NCBI GenBank assembly: GCA_958448705.1 | Contig: CAUDEY010000009.1 | Coordinates: forward strand, 1 to 64,000 | DNA from: UMGS1322 sp900550765 | Lineage (GTDB): Bacteria; Bacillota; Clostridia; Christensenellales; QALW01 | Reading direction: 5' to 3' | Length of the DNA: 64,000 bases | Part shown: positions 34,289-43,565 of the stretch, piece after piece | How the letters are laid out: every line of letters starts with the position of its first letter | Numbering within the stretch: the stretch's first letter is position 1 | Notes under the pieces: generated by a model | The model's database searches: none | The model's input: only the letters and a program-made list of their open reading frames with translations | Told to the model about the DNA's origin: nothing | Program-made: the position numbers and the translations under genes

Positions 34289-35488
34289 TTATTTTCCTGA
34301 AAGCATGGCGTTCTTCAGCAGTTTTAGTGCATCCATTCCGCTTATGATCTGCTCATCGGTAGGGGTGGAATAGTTTACGCGGAAGTTTTGGCAGGGTTTT
34401 TGCGGATCGGTCAAGAAAGCGCTGCCGGGAACTACCGCTACGCGGTATTCCCTGATAGCACGTGTGCAGAAATCCTGCATATCGATTTGGGGGGGAAGCG
34501 CGCACCATAAAAACAGTCCGCCGGTCACCCTGCTGCAGGTAATTTCAGGCATAAGGCATTCTTCGGCTTTTTTTCTGCACAGCGCGGCTTTTTCTTTGTA
34601 AAGCGCCCGCAGCCGTTTTAAATGGGCGGCAAAATCATAATCGGTCATAAAATGGTAGGCGATCATTTGGGCCAGAATGTTGGAATGTACGTCCTGGGTT
34701 TGCTTGATGGCAGTAAATTTAGCAATCAGCGGCTGGGGGGCGATGCAGAAGCCTACGCGCAGACCGGGGGAAAGAACCTTAGAAAACGATCCGGCATATA
34801 AAACGATGCCGTCAGTATCCATGCTTTTTATTGAGGGCAGGCTTTCTTCGGTAAAATAAAGATCGCCGTAGGGATTGTCCTCTAAGATGAGAAAGCCGTA
34901 TTTTTTTGCCAGCGCATAGATTGCGCGGCGTTTTTTTAGGCTGGTGGTAATCCCGGTGGGATTTTGAAAATTGGGTATGATATATAACAGCTTTACGTTT
35001 TTATTGGTTTTTGCGGCTTCCTCCAGTGCGGCAAGATCCAGCCCGTCTTCCTGCATGGGGATGCCCGTCAGGCTGGCGCCGGAGAGCTTGAGGGCGTTGA
35101 TCGAGCCTACAAAGCTGGGCTCTTCGCAAAGGATGGTATCGCCCGCGCCGCAGAGCGCGGCTGCTGCCAGACTCATGACCTGCTGCGCGCCTGCGGTAAT
35201 TAAAATATCGTCAAAGCCCTTGAAGGAATCATGATTTTGCTGCATGTACGCCTTCAGGGTCTCCCGCAGGGGGGTATAGCCTTCCGTGACCGAATACTGC
35301 AATGCTGCGATGGGATCTTCTGCAAAAATTTTTTGGGTAATTTGCGCTACTTCCCGGGAGGGGAATGCCTCCGGCGAGGGGTTTCCCGCCGAAAACGGAA
35401 TGATGCCCGGAGAGGCGCTCATTTTTAAAATTTCACGGATCGCCGAGGGCTTCAGCGCCCGGGCGTTTTCGGAAAAAGAATATTCCAT
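34289..35488 (-). CDS. PLP aminotransferase, 2-aminoadipate/aromatic (LysN-like) type
   Basis: A 399-residue fold-type I aminotransferase resembling the MocR catalytic domain but without the HTH. Motifs: IIPFSAGNPSPEAFP, QYSVTEGYTPLRETL, ITAGAQQVMSLAA, YIIPNFQNPTGITTS, LEDNPYGDLYF and PLP lysine in YAGSFSKVLSPGLRVGF (~235). Relatives transaminate 2-aminoadipate, kynurenine or branched-chain and aromatic amino acids; substrate is unresolved. First gene of the operon with the response regulator and HD protein. Confidence 0.87.
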   Translation of the reverse strand: MEYSFSENARALKPSAIREILKMSASPGIIPFSAGNPSPEAFPSREVAQITQKIFAEDPIAALQYSVTEGYTPLRETLKAYMQQNHDSFKGFDDILITAGAQQVMSLAAAALCGAGDTILCEEPSFVGSINALKLSGASLTGIPMQEDGLDLAALEEAAKTNKNVKLLYIIPNFQNPTGITTSLKKRRAIYALAKKYGFLILEDNPYGDLYFTEESLPSIKSMDTDGIVLYAGSFSKVLSPGLRVGFCIAPQPLIAKFTAIKQTQDVHSNILAQMIAYHFMTDYDFAAHLKRLRALYKEKAALCRKKAEECLMPEITCSRVTGGLFLWCALPPQIDMQDFCTRAIREYRVAVVPGSAFLTDPQKPCQNFRVNYSTPTDEQIISGMDALKLLKNAMLSGK

Positions 35489-35637
35489 AAAGAGCCTCCG
35501 TTTTAAAGAAATTTTTCTGCATTTATTTTATCACAAAATCCGGTAAAGCACAACGTCCCTTTTTTTGAAAGAAAAAGTGAGAGATTTTTTCTTCTGCACT
35601 GTTAAAGAGGCGAAAGGGAGAAAAGGAGAGAAGCAGA

Positions 35638-36192
35638 ATGGATTACGGTGCCAGTAGCTACCGCCGTTTCCTTGCAGGCGATGACAGCGGTCTTGCCGAA
35701 GTGATTCGGCTTTATAAGGATGGTTTGATGTTCTATATCAACGGCTATGTACACGATATCAGCACGGCCCAGGATTTGACGGAGGATGTATTTTTTAAGC
35801 TGGCGGTAAAAAAGCCGCACTTTCGGGAGGAAGCTCTGTTTAAAACATGGCTGTATACGATTGGCCGCAATTTGGCCTTAAACAGGCTGAAAAAGCTTTC
35901 GCGGCACAAGGAATGCAGTACGGAAGCGCTTGAGATTTCGTCCGAAGAGGAGCTTTTGGAACAGCGGTGCTTAAAAAATGAGCGCAACGCCTGTTTGTAT
36001 CGGGCAATGGCGCAGCTGAAGCCGGAATACCGGGAAGTGCTGCATCTGCTGTTTTTTGAAGGCATGAAAAACGCAGAAGCCGCTAAGGTAATGAAAAAGA
36101 ATACACGGCAGATCGAAAACCTCGCCTATAGAGCAAAGCGCTCCTTGCGATCCCGTTTAGAAAAGGAGGATTTTGATGTTGAAGGATTGTAA
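35638..36192 (+). CDS. ECF-type RNA polymerase sigma factor
   Basis: A 184-residue sigma-70 family protein. Region 2 is at ~10-80 (IRLYKDGLMFYINGYVHDISTAQDLTEDVFFKL, TWLYTIGRNLALNRLKK) and region 4 at ~120-175 (LKPEYREVLHLLFFEGMKNAEAAKVMKKNTRQIENLAYRAKRSLR). ATG at 35638 follows AAAGGAGAGAAGCAGA. The next gene overlaps its end by 17 bp and encodes a single-pass membrane protein that should be its anti-sigma. It probably directs a small envelope-related regulon. Confidence 0.9.
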   Translation: MDYGASSYRRFLAGDDSGLAEVIRLYKDGLMFYINGYVHDISTAQDLTEDVFFKLAVKKPHFREEALFKTWLYTIGRNLALNRLKKLSRHKECSTEALEISSEEELLEQRCLKNERNACLYRAMAQLKPEYREVLHLLFFEGMKNAEAAKVMKKNTRQIENLAYRAKRSLRSRLEKEDFDVEGL

Positions 36193-36895
36193 TGAAATGA
36201 CCCGCGATGTTTTGGCCCGTCGGGACGCTTACCAGAAAAAGAGAAGCCGCCGGCTGCGGATTGCCGCCGGTACTGCAGCGGGAATCCTGCTCTGTTGTGC
36301 GGCAGTATTTGCTTTTGCCCCGGGAAAGCAGGCGCCGGGAGAAAAGGCGATAGACGGCGGAACAATAGTTTCCGCTCCTGCGCCGGAACAGACGGCGCCG
36401 GGATATGCATTTTCCCTTTTTGTCAATGAGATAGATAAAAATACGGCCGGTGCGCTGCGGGCAGACGTTGATATTCAGGTTGTCTCTCTGCCGGAGACGG
36501 AAACAATTCCCCAGCTGCAGTTTTTAAAAGAGCTGGAACTGCCGGAAACGCTGCGTGAGGGAACTGTGTATGCCGTTTATGTACGGTCTGAGCGGGATAT
36601 CCCTGAATATGATTGCCTGTATGAATACCGCTGTCAGTTTTCTGACCCGAATTCGGAAAAAGAATTGAACGTGGCGTTTTCTTCCCGGGGAAAGCCGATT
36701 CGAGATTATCTCTTTGATGAAGAAGGCGCCAGGGTTTCTCGTATTAACGGCGTGGAAATGACGGTCTTTCGGTATGAAGATACATTGTACACCGAATTTA
36801 CCGCCGGCGGATTGTTTTTTGATTTGGAAGCCCATGGCCTTTCCGAACAGGAATTTGCGCTTTGCATAGCGGAGATCCTTCAGCAGTGTTGCTGA
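36176..36895 (+). CDS. Probable membrane anti-sigma factor
   Basis: A 239-residue protein: ~30-residue basic cytoplasmic segment (RDAYQKKRSRRLR), a membrane helix (~28-48) and a ~190-residue outside domain starting with a proline/alanine linker. The short N-terminal segment lacks the zinc HxxxCxxC motif of ZAS anti-sigmas. Assignment rests on its 17-bp overlap with the ECF gene and on topology. ATG at 36176 follows AGGAGGATTTTG; the TTG one codon earlier is less well placed. Confidence 0.65.
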   Translation: MLKDCNEMTRDVLARRDAYQKKRSRRLRIAAGTAAGILLCCAAVFAFAPGKQAPGEKAIDGGTIVSAPAPEQTAPGYAFSLFVNEIDKNTAGALRADVDIQVVSLPETETIPQLQFLKELELPETLREGTVYAVYVRSERDIPEYDCLYEYRCQFSDPNSEKELNVAFSSRGKPIRDYLFDEEGARVSRINGVEMTVFRYEDTLYTEFTAGGLFFDLEAHGLSEQEFALCIAEILQQCC

Positions 36896-37231
36896 CGAGG
36901 AAAAAACAAGTGCAGTACTTGCCCAGGAGTCTTTTACCGCTTTTTCCCGGCTTCCCCGTCAGAAGAGGCCGCGGCTGCAATGCAAAGGTATATGCTTTTT
37001 TTATTAGAGTAACCTTAGAAAAGCGGGTTTTTTAATGAACCTTTACTGCTGAAAGCTGTTGCTGTATCAAAGGAAATCGGAAAAACAGCGTATTTTCCGA
37101 TTGAAAAACAGAAGGAGATTTTTCATGCTTTGCGCCGGAGAAACACCGGCGCTTTTTTTACAGAATACCCCTGCGGCAATCTTTGAGCGCATCGGTTCAT
37201 GCAATTTAGTACAAAGGTGCAATATAGTTTT
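36896..37231 (+). other. Gene-free stretch with terminators and a doubtful small frame
   Basis: Between the anti-sigma gene and the GH42 promoter lie a hairpin AATCGGAAAA/TTTTCCGATT (37076-37104) and a strong terminator (37132-37159). A 47-codon frame at 37125-37268 has a good ribosome binding site (GAAGGAGATTTTTC) and starts MLCAGETPALF, but the terminator lies inside its first codons. I treat it as non-coding unless translation is shown. Confidence 0.45.
37132..37159 (+). terminator. Terminator of the sigma/anti-sigma operon
   Basis: GCGCCGG / CCGGCGC stem with AGAAACA loop followed by TTTTTTT. Confidence 0.75.
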
Positions 37232-37232
37232 A

Positions 37233-37261
37233 TTGATCTTTTTTTGCGGCCGTTATATTCT
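37233..37261 (+). promoter_or_regulatory. GH42 gene promoter
   Basis: TTGATC (37233-37238), 17 bp, TATTCT (37256-37261). Confidence 0.55.
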
Positions 37262-37343
37262 AATATAGTGTTATCGTGTTTCGAGTATCCTGTTTCTCCG
37301 ATGGTTTGCTCTTATATTCAGGATGTATAAAGGAGTGTTTTTT

Positions 37344-39326
37344 ATGCTGCATACAAACAAGCCCCCGTATTTGGGCGCCGCCTATTACCCCGAACTTTGG
37401 CCTGCCGGGCAGGTGGACCAGGATATCCGGCAGATGAAGGAGGCCGGCTGCAATTTAATGCGTATTGCCGAGTTTGCCTGGATTACGATGGAACCCCGGG
37501 AGGGAATTTTTGAGTTTGCCTGGCTCCAAAACGTACTGGATAAGCTGCACGCGGCGGATATTGCGGTAATTCTCTGCACGCCTACGGCTACACCGCCCCA
37601 GTGGCTGACGACCAAGTACCCCGAAACGCTGCTGATGTATGAGGACGGCTCCCGCAAGGTGCACGGCAGCCGCCGGCATAACTGCCCGAACAGCCCGGTT
37701 ATGCGGGAGAAAAACCGCATCATCGTTACGGAGCTGGCAAAGCGCTTTGGAAAGCACCCGGCAGTTGTCGGCTGGCAGATTGATAATGAAGTATACCCTT
37801 ATACCGCTTGCTGGTGCCCGGTTTGCCGGGAGGGCTTTCGGCAGTATTTAAAAAAGCGCTACGGAACGATTGAAGCTTTTAATACTGCGCTGGATCTGGA
37901 CCGCTGGAGCATCCGCTATGATTCCTTTGCCGATGTAGAGCCGCCGCGGGAGTGGGCACACCCCACGATTAAAGCGCTGTGGTTTGACTTTCAGTGCGAC
38001 AGCTGGATCGATTTTATCCATGAACAGGCGGCTGTTCTGCGGCAGTATTCCTCCGCGCCCATCGGCACGGATACGATGCCGTTTATGGGTCATAACTACC
38101 CCAAGCTGATGGAAAAGCTGGATGTGGTGCAGTTTAACCATTATAATAATTTTGATACGCCGGAATGCTGTTTAGCTAAAACACCGCTGTGGTTTCATTA
38201 TCTGCGCACGCTGAAGCCGGGCGTACCCTTTTGGAACACCGAAACCCAGGCCAACTGGAACGGCTCTACCTATAACCCGCTGGGCGTGCGGGAAGAAGGC
38301 TTCTGCCGCGTAAACTCCTGGCTGCCCTTTGTTTTCGGCGGGGAAATGAACCTCTACTGGCACTGGCGGGCGCACCCGGCGGGGCATGAGATTGTGCATG
38401 GCTCGGTGGTGTCGGCCTGCGGACGTTTTTTGTATTCGATTGGCGAAATTCAGCGTACCAGCCGGGAACTGGAGCTGGCTGCTGATTTTGTTGCGGCTAC
38501 AAAGCCCGTGGCGCAAGCGGCATTGCACTGCAGTTACAGCGCCTGGCTTGCTTTTAAAGAAATTCCTTATTATGCTGCGGTTTTAAGCGAACATACGTAT
38601 TTAACGGATTTAAGCCGCTGCCTGCATGATCCGCTGGTATTTTCCCATCATATTCCGCTGGATGTGATCAGCCAAAAGGCGCCGCTTGCCGGGTATAAGG
38701 TGTTGTTTTCACCCCTGCTGCCGGTTGTGGAGGATATAGGCGCCATTACGGAATTTGTGCTTAGCGGCGGCGTTTGGGTGGTAGGCCCGGCCAGTGACTT
38801 TTTAAACGAAAACCTGCGCCGCAGCACGACGGACGTATTTTATCATTTGGAAAAATTGACGGATACTTACTGTAAATATCAGCTGCCAAACGATAATATT
38901 GCCTATGATATCACCTTTGCCGACGGCCAAAAATGCGAGGGCAGCCTTTGCTATGACGGCTTTGTTGCGGGTGAGGGGCAGACGCTGGCCGTATATCAGA
39001 ACGGGCCGCTGAAGGGGTTGGCCGCCATCACCAAAACAAAGGTGGGCAAGGGTACGGTCATTGTTTTGGGTACGATGCCGCGCGGCGCGTCGCTTGCCCG
39101 GCTGCTGCAGGAACTGCCGCTTTGCCCCTGCGTAGATGCTTCGGATAATCTGGTTGCGGTTCCGCGCGAGGGAGGCGGACGGCGCGGAGTGATCGTTGCC
39201 GAGATTTTTAACCGGCCGGGCCGTCTGTTTTTGGAAAAACCATATAGGGAAATTCTTACCAATAAGCGCCTTCAGGGGGAGATTTCCGTAGCAGCCGCGG
39301 ATGTGCTGGTTTTGGAGGAAGAATAA
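37344..39326 (+). CDS. Beta-galactosidase, GH42
   Basis: A 660-residue cytoplasmic enzyme with no signal peptide. Domain order is the GH42 TIM barrel (~1-385) starting YLGAAYYPELWP, with the acid/base glutamate in WQIDNEVYPY (~145) and the nucleophile in PFWNTETQANW (~305), a trimerisation domain (~390-590), and a small C-terminal beta domain. The zinc cysteines typical of the A domain appear as CWCPVCREGF. ATG at 37344 follows AAAGGAGTGTTTTTT. It hydrolyses terminal beta-galactosides from imported oligosaccharides. It has its own promoter and no linked permease. Confidence 0.93.
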   Translation: MLHTNKPPYLGAAYYPELWPAGQVDQDIRQMKEAGCNLMRIAEFAWITMEPREGIFEFAWLQNVLDKLHAADIAVILCTPTATPPQWLTTKYPETLLMYEDGSRKVHGSRRHNCPNSPVMREKNRIIVTELAKRFGKHPAVVGWQIDNEVYPYTACWCPVCREGFRQYLKKRYGTIEAFNTALDLDRWSIRYDSFADVEPPREWAHPTIKALWFDFQCDSWIDFIHEQAAVLRQYSSAPIGTDTMPFMGHNYPKLMEKLDVVQFNHYNNFDTPECCLAKTPLWFHYLRTLKPGVPFWNTETQANWNGSTYNPLGVREEGFCRVNSWLPFVFGGEMNLYWHWRAHPAGHEIVHGSVVSACGRFLYSIGEIQRTSRELELAADFVAATKPVAQAALHCSYSAWLAFKEIPYYAAVLSEHTYLTDLSRCLHDPLVFSHHIPLDVISQKAPLAGYKVLFSPLLPVVEDIGAITEFVLSGGVWVVGPASDFLNENLRRSTTDVFYHLEKLTDTYCKYQLPNDNIAYDITFADGQKCEGSLCYDGFVAGEGQTLAVYQNGPLKGLAAITKTKVGKGTVIVLGTMPRGASLARLLQELPLCPCVDASDNLVAVPREGGGRRGVIVAEIFNRPGRLFLEKPYREILTNKRLQGEISVAAADVLVLEEE

Positions 39327-39341
39327 ATTTTTGAAAATTAC

Positions 39342-39370
39342 TTGATATTTTCCCGAAGACATGATATCAT
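39342..39370 (+). promoter_or_regulatory. Promoter of the SH3b protein gene
   Basis: TTGATA (39342-39347), 17 bp, TATCAT (39365-39370), 47 nt before the ATG. Confidence 0.65.
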
Positions 39371-39416
39371 ATAGACAGTATTATTCTGTATATGATTTTA
39401 CAGGGGGTATCGATAT

Positions 39417-40442
39417 ATGGCTTCTCAAGCAAAATATGCACGAAGAAGGAGAAACGCGTTTCTTGCGGCAATTGCATTGGCGCTGTTGTTTATTATTGTA
39501 GTTATTTTGATCATTGTGGGGATTTCCAAGCGCAGCGGAGGAAACTCAGGAGATGCGAATGTTCCGGTGGTTACCACTCCCGGCACGCTGCCCACGCCTG
39601 ACGGAACTGGTCTTGTGCCCGATATCACGCCTAGTGACGATCCTAATAACACCACCGGCCCATCGCCCTCTTCAACGGCGGCCGGTACACGCATGTATAT
39701 TACCGGTGACGGTGTCAATGTACGGAAGGAGGCATCTACTTCTTCGGAAAAGATTACTACCTTGGCCAAGGGTACGGCGGTTACGGCTTATGAACTTTCC
39801 GGTGATTTTTATCAGGTAAAGCTTTCAAGCGGTGATATTGGCTATGTTTCCAAAAACTATCTTTCCACTACCAGTCCGGCGAATGATCCTACACCGTCTG
39901 CTTCACCCACGGCAACGCCCAATACTTCTAACGGAAAGACAATGTATGTGACCGGGGATTCCGTGAATGTGCGCAGTACGCCTTCTTCCAGCGGCAGCAA
40001 GCTGACCAGCCTGAAGAAGGGCGCGCAGGTAACGGCGTATGAAAATAAAAACGGATGGTATTATATTCAGTATCAAAGCGGTAAGTACGGATATATCAGC
40101 GCTTCGTATTTGACTGCCGATGCGCCGAGTACGGCGACACCTACGCCGACGCCGACGCCGACACCCACAAAACCGCCTACACCTTCCAGCTGGTTGGATA
40201 TCGGCTTGCCTCAGGAGGTCATTGCAAACTTTGGCACCTCGGTAAGTACGCAGGCTGCGTATTTGGCTCAAACCAAGGTCGGCCAGACGGTTTCTCCCCA
40301 GACGATTAATGCCTATACGTATTACAGAATAGAGAAAAATGACGGTTCTTCGTATTACATTGCTATCGAGGCGGGAAATTCGGATGCAAAAGCGTATATT
40401 TATACATCACTGGATCATATTCCGGGCAGCCCGGTAACCTGA
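39417..40442 (+). CDS. Membrane-anchored protein with two bacterial SH3 domains
   Basis: A 341-residue protein. Basic tip, one membrane helix (~18-38), a proline/threonine-rich spacer, SH3b domain 1 (~98-146; GDGVNVRKEASTSSEKITTLAKGT...GYVSKNYL), a second spacer, SH3b domain 2 (~172-226; GDSVNVRSTPSSSGSKLTSLKKGAQ...GYISASYL), then a TPTPTPTP linker and a ~90-residue C-terminal domain not recognised. SH3b domains bind peptidoglycan, so it is a wall-contacting surface protein; no catalytic domain is visible. Has its own promoter and terminator ahead of the lipoprotein/NfeD/FloA genes. Confidence 0.82.
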   Translation: MASQAKYARRRRNAFLAAIALALLFIIVVILIIVGISKRSGGNSGDANVPVVTTPGTLPTPDGTGLVPDITPSDDPNNTTGPSPSSTAAGTRMYITGDGVNVRKEASTSSEKITTLAKGTAVTAYELSGDFYQVKLSSGDIGYVSKNYLSTTSPANDPTPSASPTATPNTSNGKTMYVTGDSVNVRSTPSSSGSKLTSLKKGAQVTAYENKNGWYYIQYQSGKYGYISASYLTADAPSTATPTPTPTPTPTKPPTPSSWLDIGLPQEVIANFGTSVSTQAAYLAQTKVGQTVSPQTINAYTYYRIEKNDGSSYYIAIEAGNSDAKAYIYTSLDHIPGSPVT

Positions 40443-40455
40443 GAAAAACAGAAGA

Positions 40456-40488
40456 AAAGAGCGCTGTTTGATACCGCGCTCTTTTTTT
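40456..40488 (+). terminator. Terminator after the SH3b protein gene
   Basis: GAGCGC / GCGCTC stem followed by TTTTTTT, 20 bp after the stop codon. Confidence 0.65.
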
Positions 40489-40547
40489 AAAATAGGGGGT
40501 CCTGTATTTTGAGGGATCCGATCGGGATAGAAAAAAAGGAGGCACGT

Positions 40548-42050
40548 ATGAAAAAAACGTGCATACTATTGATTGCAGCCTGTATATTGTTTTGCGCGTG
40601 CGCCGCGGGGCCGTCGGGCGGAGGGGCTCCCGGGCCGACTGCGGAAGTTCCCTTTGTAAGCGAAACCTATGCTATTTTTCCCTTTTACTGTATTGGGGTG
40701 GATGATCAGTTGTGGCGGGTGCAGAGCAACGGCTCCCTTTGCAGCCATATTCAGGTAAATTATTCTCTGCAGGGGCAGGAGAGAAACTATGTATATCCTG
40801 TTCCGGGGACGAATACCGTTTTATATGCTACGAATCTTACCTTGGAAAACGGAATAGTGCTTTGTAGTTTGGGTTTATGGAATGCTCCGGAGGCGGCTCG
40901 GACTTTGGCGGAGAATGTTCGGTTTGACAGCCTCTGCGCCAATGAGGACGGATCGGTTTTGTTTATTGACAAGGAAAATACGCTTTATCTGTATCAGGAT
41001 GGCATGGCCGGTAAAATAGAGGAAAACGTTGCGCAGGCGGTCTTTGTCGGTGAGGAGACCTTTTTGTACCGCTTGGCTCAAGGAGAGTATATCGGCGGGG
41101 AATTCAGCTATCCTGTCTATTGGGCCACTGCGGATTACCGAAATTATTTGATGGATGCGCTGGATATTGCTGCGGTGGACAGCAGCAGCGGCCGGGCTTT
41201 TTTGATTAAAAACCGGCATACGGTTCAGAAGCGCGCGGCTACGGCAGAAGTGGCGGAATGTTTTGTGTATGCCGACGGCGAAATTCTTTTCAGTATTCCT
41301 TCGGTTCTGCTTTCCCAGTTTGCCGAAGATACCGGCCATATGGTCTTGTTTTCCTGTGATGAGGCAAAAACCACGCTGCAGTATAATCTTTTTCGCATTA
41401 ACGGCGATGAACCGGTGCTGATCGCTTCAGCAGTGCTTTCGGGAAGATATGTTTCCAGTGACCGCACGGCTTTTGTATATGAAACCGCTCAGGAGGATAT
41501 TATAAAAACAAATCTTCTTACTGCTGATCACAAGGTAATACAGTTGCCTTCCGGCGGAGCGGTTTCTAATGTATTTTTCTGCGCACCGTATCTGTATCTG
41601 CTTACCGGCGGAACGCTCTCGGTTATGGATGTGGAGACCGGCGGAGCTTTTGAAGAGCTGGCCGGCGGACTTTCTGCGGCGCGGCTGAGCGGAACTTCCC
41701 TAATTTGCTTTCAGGGCAGTCGGGCGCCGTACAGCGTATCGGTCTGCAGTGGCAGGGAAATTACGCCGCTTACCTCCAGCGCTGCGAACGATACGTTTTT
41801 TTATGAAGACGGATATCTGTATTATTATACCGGTGAGGGCAACTTTTATAATATTTCCATGGCTGCTCCTGACGGAAAGGAGATTGCCTATATCAGTAAT
41901 ATTGATACACAGATTGGTTTTATCGCCGGCGATACGTTTGTAGCGGCTGCCAAGCGGGATGATAAAAGCCTGTATGTAGCGCATTTGGACGGGTTTATGG
42001 ATACTAAGATCAAAATCAAAAAAATTATTTTCGATAGGGAGGTCAGATAA
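40548..42050 (+). CDS. Large lipoprotein, probable beta-propeller, unknown function
   Basis: A 500-residue exported protein; the N-terminus MKKTCILLIAACILFCACAAGP is a signal peptide with a likely lipidated cysteine at 18. The rest is a repeating pattern of short strands (GVDDQLWRV, GSVLFIDKENTLYLYQDG, APYLYLLTGGTLSVMDVETG, EDGYLYYYTGEGNFYNIS), suggesting a WD40/DUF5050-like beta-propeller. It ends with a basic KIKIKKIIFDREVR. ATG at 40548 follows AAAGGAGGCACGT. nfeD starts on the base after its stop codon, so it is co-expressed with the flotillin operon. Confidence 0.7.
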   Translation: MKKTCILLIAACILFCACAAGPSGGGAPGPTAEVPFVSETYAIFPFYCIGVDDQLWRVQSNGSLCSHIQVNYSLQGQERNYVYPVPGTNTVLYATNLTLENGIVLCSLGLWNAPEAARTLAENVRFDSLCANEDGSVLFIDKENTLYLYQDGMAGKIEENVAQAVFVGEETFLYRLAQGEYIGGEFSYPVYWATADYRNYLMDALDIAAVDSSSGRAFLIKNRHTVQKRAATAEVAECFVYADGEILFSIPSVLLSQFAEDTGHMVLFSCDEAKTTLQYNLFRINGDEPVLIASAVLSGRYVSSDRTAFVYETAQEDIIKTNLLTADHKVIQLPSGGAVSNVFFCAPYLYLLTGGTLSVMDVETGGAFEELAGGLSAARLSGTSLICFQGSRAPYSVSVCSGREITPLTSSAANDTFFYEDGYLYYYTGEGNFYNISMAAPDGKEIAYISNIDTQIGFIAGDTFVAAAKRDDKSLYVAHLDGFMDTKIKIKKIIFDREVR

Positions 42051-42554
42051 ATGGAATTTCTTCTTTCGATTCCTTTGGTTGTTGTGATTATTGCCCTGTT
42101 TGCAGGCACGGCGCTTCTGCTGCTGGAATGCTTTGTTCCCGGGGTAGGAATTCCGGGGATCACCGGCGGTATTCTGGTATTGTTTGCCATTGTTGCCCTG
42201 GTGCCGCATATTGGCTGGTATGTAGTGCTGATTGCGCTGGCAGTAGTGCTGTTAATCATTCTGGCAGTATCCGCCTTTGCCAAAAGTGCGGGCAGAGGAC
42301 AGAATCCCTTGGTGCTGGATGCAAGGACGGACCGGGATTCTGGTTTTTCCGCTAACAACGATTGCCGCGGTTTGATCAATAAAGAGGGAATTTCCGTAAC
42401 GCAGCTGCGTCCGGCGGGAATTGCTTTGATCGACGGTAACCGTGTGGATGTTGTGACCGACGGCGAGTTTATCGAAGTCAACGTTCCGGTAAAGGTCGTT
42501 GATATTGAGGGACGCCGTATTATTGTAAAAAAAATTGAGGGAGGTAACAAATAA
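42051..42554 (+). CDS. NfeD-family membrane protein
   Basis: A 167-residue short NfeD: membrane helices at ~5-30, ~36-54 and ~55-77 (LLLLECFVPGVGIPGITGGI is diagnostic), then a C-terminal OB-fold (~105-165; GREGISVTQLRPAG-like GISVTQLRPAGIALIDGNRVDVV...EVNVPVKVVDIEGRRIIVKKI). The serine-protease domain of long NfeD is absent. NfeD proteins work with flotillins in membrane microdomains. GGGAGGTCAGATAA precedes its ATG; the flotillin gene starts immediately after. Confidence 0.9.
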   Translation: MEFLLSIPLVVVIIALFAGTALLLLECFVPGVGIPGITGGILVLFAIVALVPHIGWYVVLIALAVVLLIILAVSAFAKSAGRGQNPLVLDARTDRDSGFSANNDCRGLINKEGISVTQLRPAGIALIDGNRVDVVTDGEFIEVNVPVKVVDIEGRRIIVKKIEGGNK

Positions 42555-43559
42555 ATGTTACAATTGCTTGCTGTTTCTTTTAATCCTATTGCAGCGGTTA
42601 TCATTCTGGTAGTAGTTTTGATTCTGCTGATGCTGTTCTTCAGGCTTTTTCCTATCGGTATGTGGATGACGGCTTTGTTTTCCGGTGTAAGGGTAGGAAT
42701 CTTTCAGCTGGCTACCATGCGCTTTCGCCGGGTGAATCCTGCAAGAATTGTGTATCCCATGATTCAGGCTACCAAGGCCGGGCTGGATCTGGACATGAGC
42801 AAGCTGGAAGCACATTTGCTGGCTAAGGGAAATGTTGAAAAAGTGGTCAATGCCCTGATCGCTGCCCAGCGTGCTGAGATTCCGCTGAATTTTGAGCGTG
42901 CCGCCGCTATTGACCTGGCCGGCCGGGATGTATTGACGGCAGTGCAGATGAGCGTAAACCCTAAGGTCATCGAAACGCCGATTATTGCCGCTATCGCCAA
43001 AGACGGTATTGAGCTGCGCGCCAAGGCCCGGGTTACGGTACGTGCCAATATTGACCGCCTGGTCGGCGGTGCCGGGGAGGAAACAATCATTGCCCGTGTA
43101 GGAGAAGGCATTGTTACGACTGCCGGCAGTGCCGAAAGTCATAAAGCTGTTTTGGAAAATCCGGATTTGATTTCCCGTACCGTTTTAGGTAAGGGATTGG
43201 ATGCGGGCACTGCGTTTGAGATTCTTTCGATTGATATTGCCGACGTTGATGTTGGCCGCAACATCGGCGCTCAGCTGCAGATGGATCAGGCTGAGGCCGA
43301 TAAAAAGATTGCGCAGGCTAAGGCCGAGGAACGCAGGGCGATGGCCGTTGCACGGGAACAGGAAATGAAGGCGCAGGTGCAGGAGATGCGTGCCAAGGTA
43401 GTAGAAGCTGAGGCCGAGGTTCCCAAGGCGATGGCCTCTGCACTGAAAGAGGGAAAACTGGGCGTAATGGATTATTACCGTATGGAAAATATGCTGGCGG
43501 ATACCCAGATGCGCTCCTCCATTGCTGATGCCGGCGGCAATAAATCTAAGCCGGAATAA
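42555..43559 (+). CDS. floA: Flotillin-like protein FloA
   Basis: A 334-residue protein of the FloA (YqfA) type: N-terminal hairpin membrane segment (~8-30), RVNPARIVYPMIQATKAGLDLDMSKLEAHLLAKGNVEKVVNALIAAQRA, PHB-like domain and a C-terminal coiled coil rich in Glu/Ala (DQAEADKKIAQAKAEERRAM). It forms detergent-resistant membrane foci that organise wall synthesis and signalling. Genetic coupling with NfeD is the standard arrangement in Bacillota. Confidence 0.95.
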   Translation: MLQLLAVSFNPIAAVIILVVVLILLMLFFRLFPIGMWMTALFSGVRVGIFQLATMRFRRVNPARIVYPMIQATKAGLDLDMSKLEAHLLAKGNVEKVVNALIAAQRAEIPLNFERAAAIDLAGRDVLTAVQMSVNPKVIETPIIAAIAKDGIELRAKARVTVRANIDRLVGGAGEETIIARVGEGIVTTAGSAESHKAVLENPDLISRTVLGKGLDAGTAFEILSIDIADVDVGRNIGAQLQMDQAEADKKIAQAKAEERRAMAVAREQEMKAQVQEMRAKVVEAEAEVPKAMASALKEGKLGVMDYYRMENMLADTQMRSSIADAGGNKSKPE

Positions 43560-43565
43560 ACGCCT

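Noticed and set aside
37125..37268. 47-codon frame with a good ribosome binding site
   Set aside because: A strong terminator lies in its first ten codons; it is retained only as a remark.
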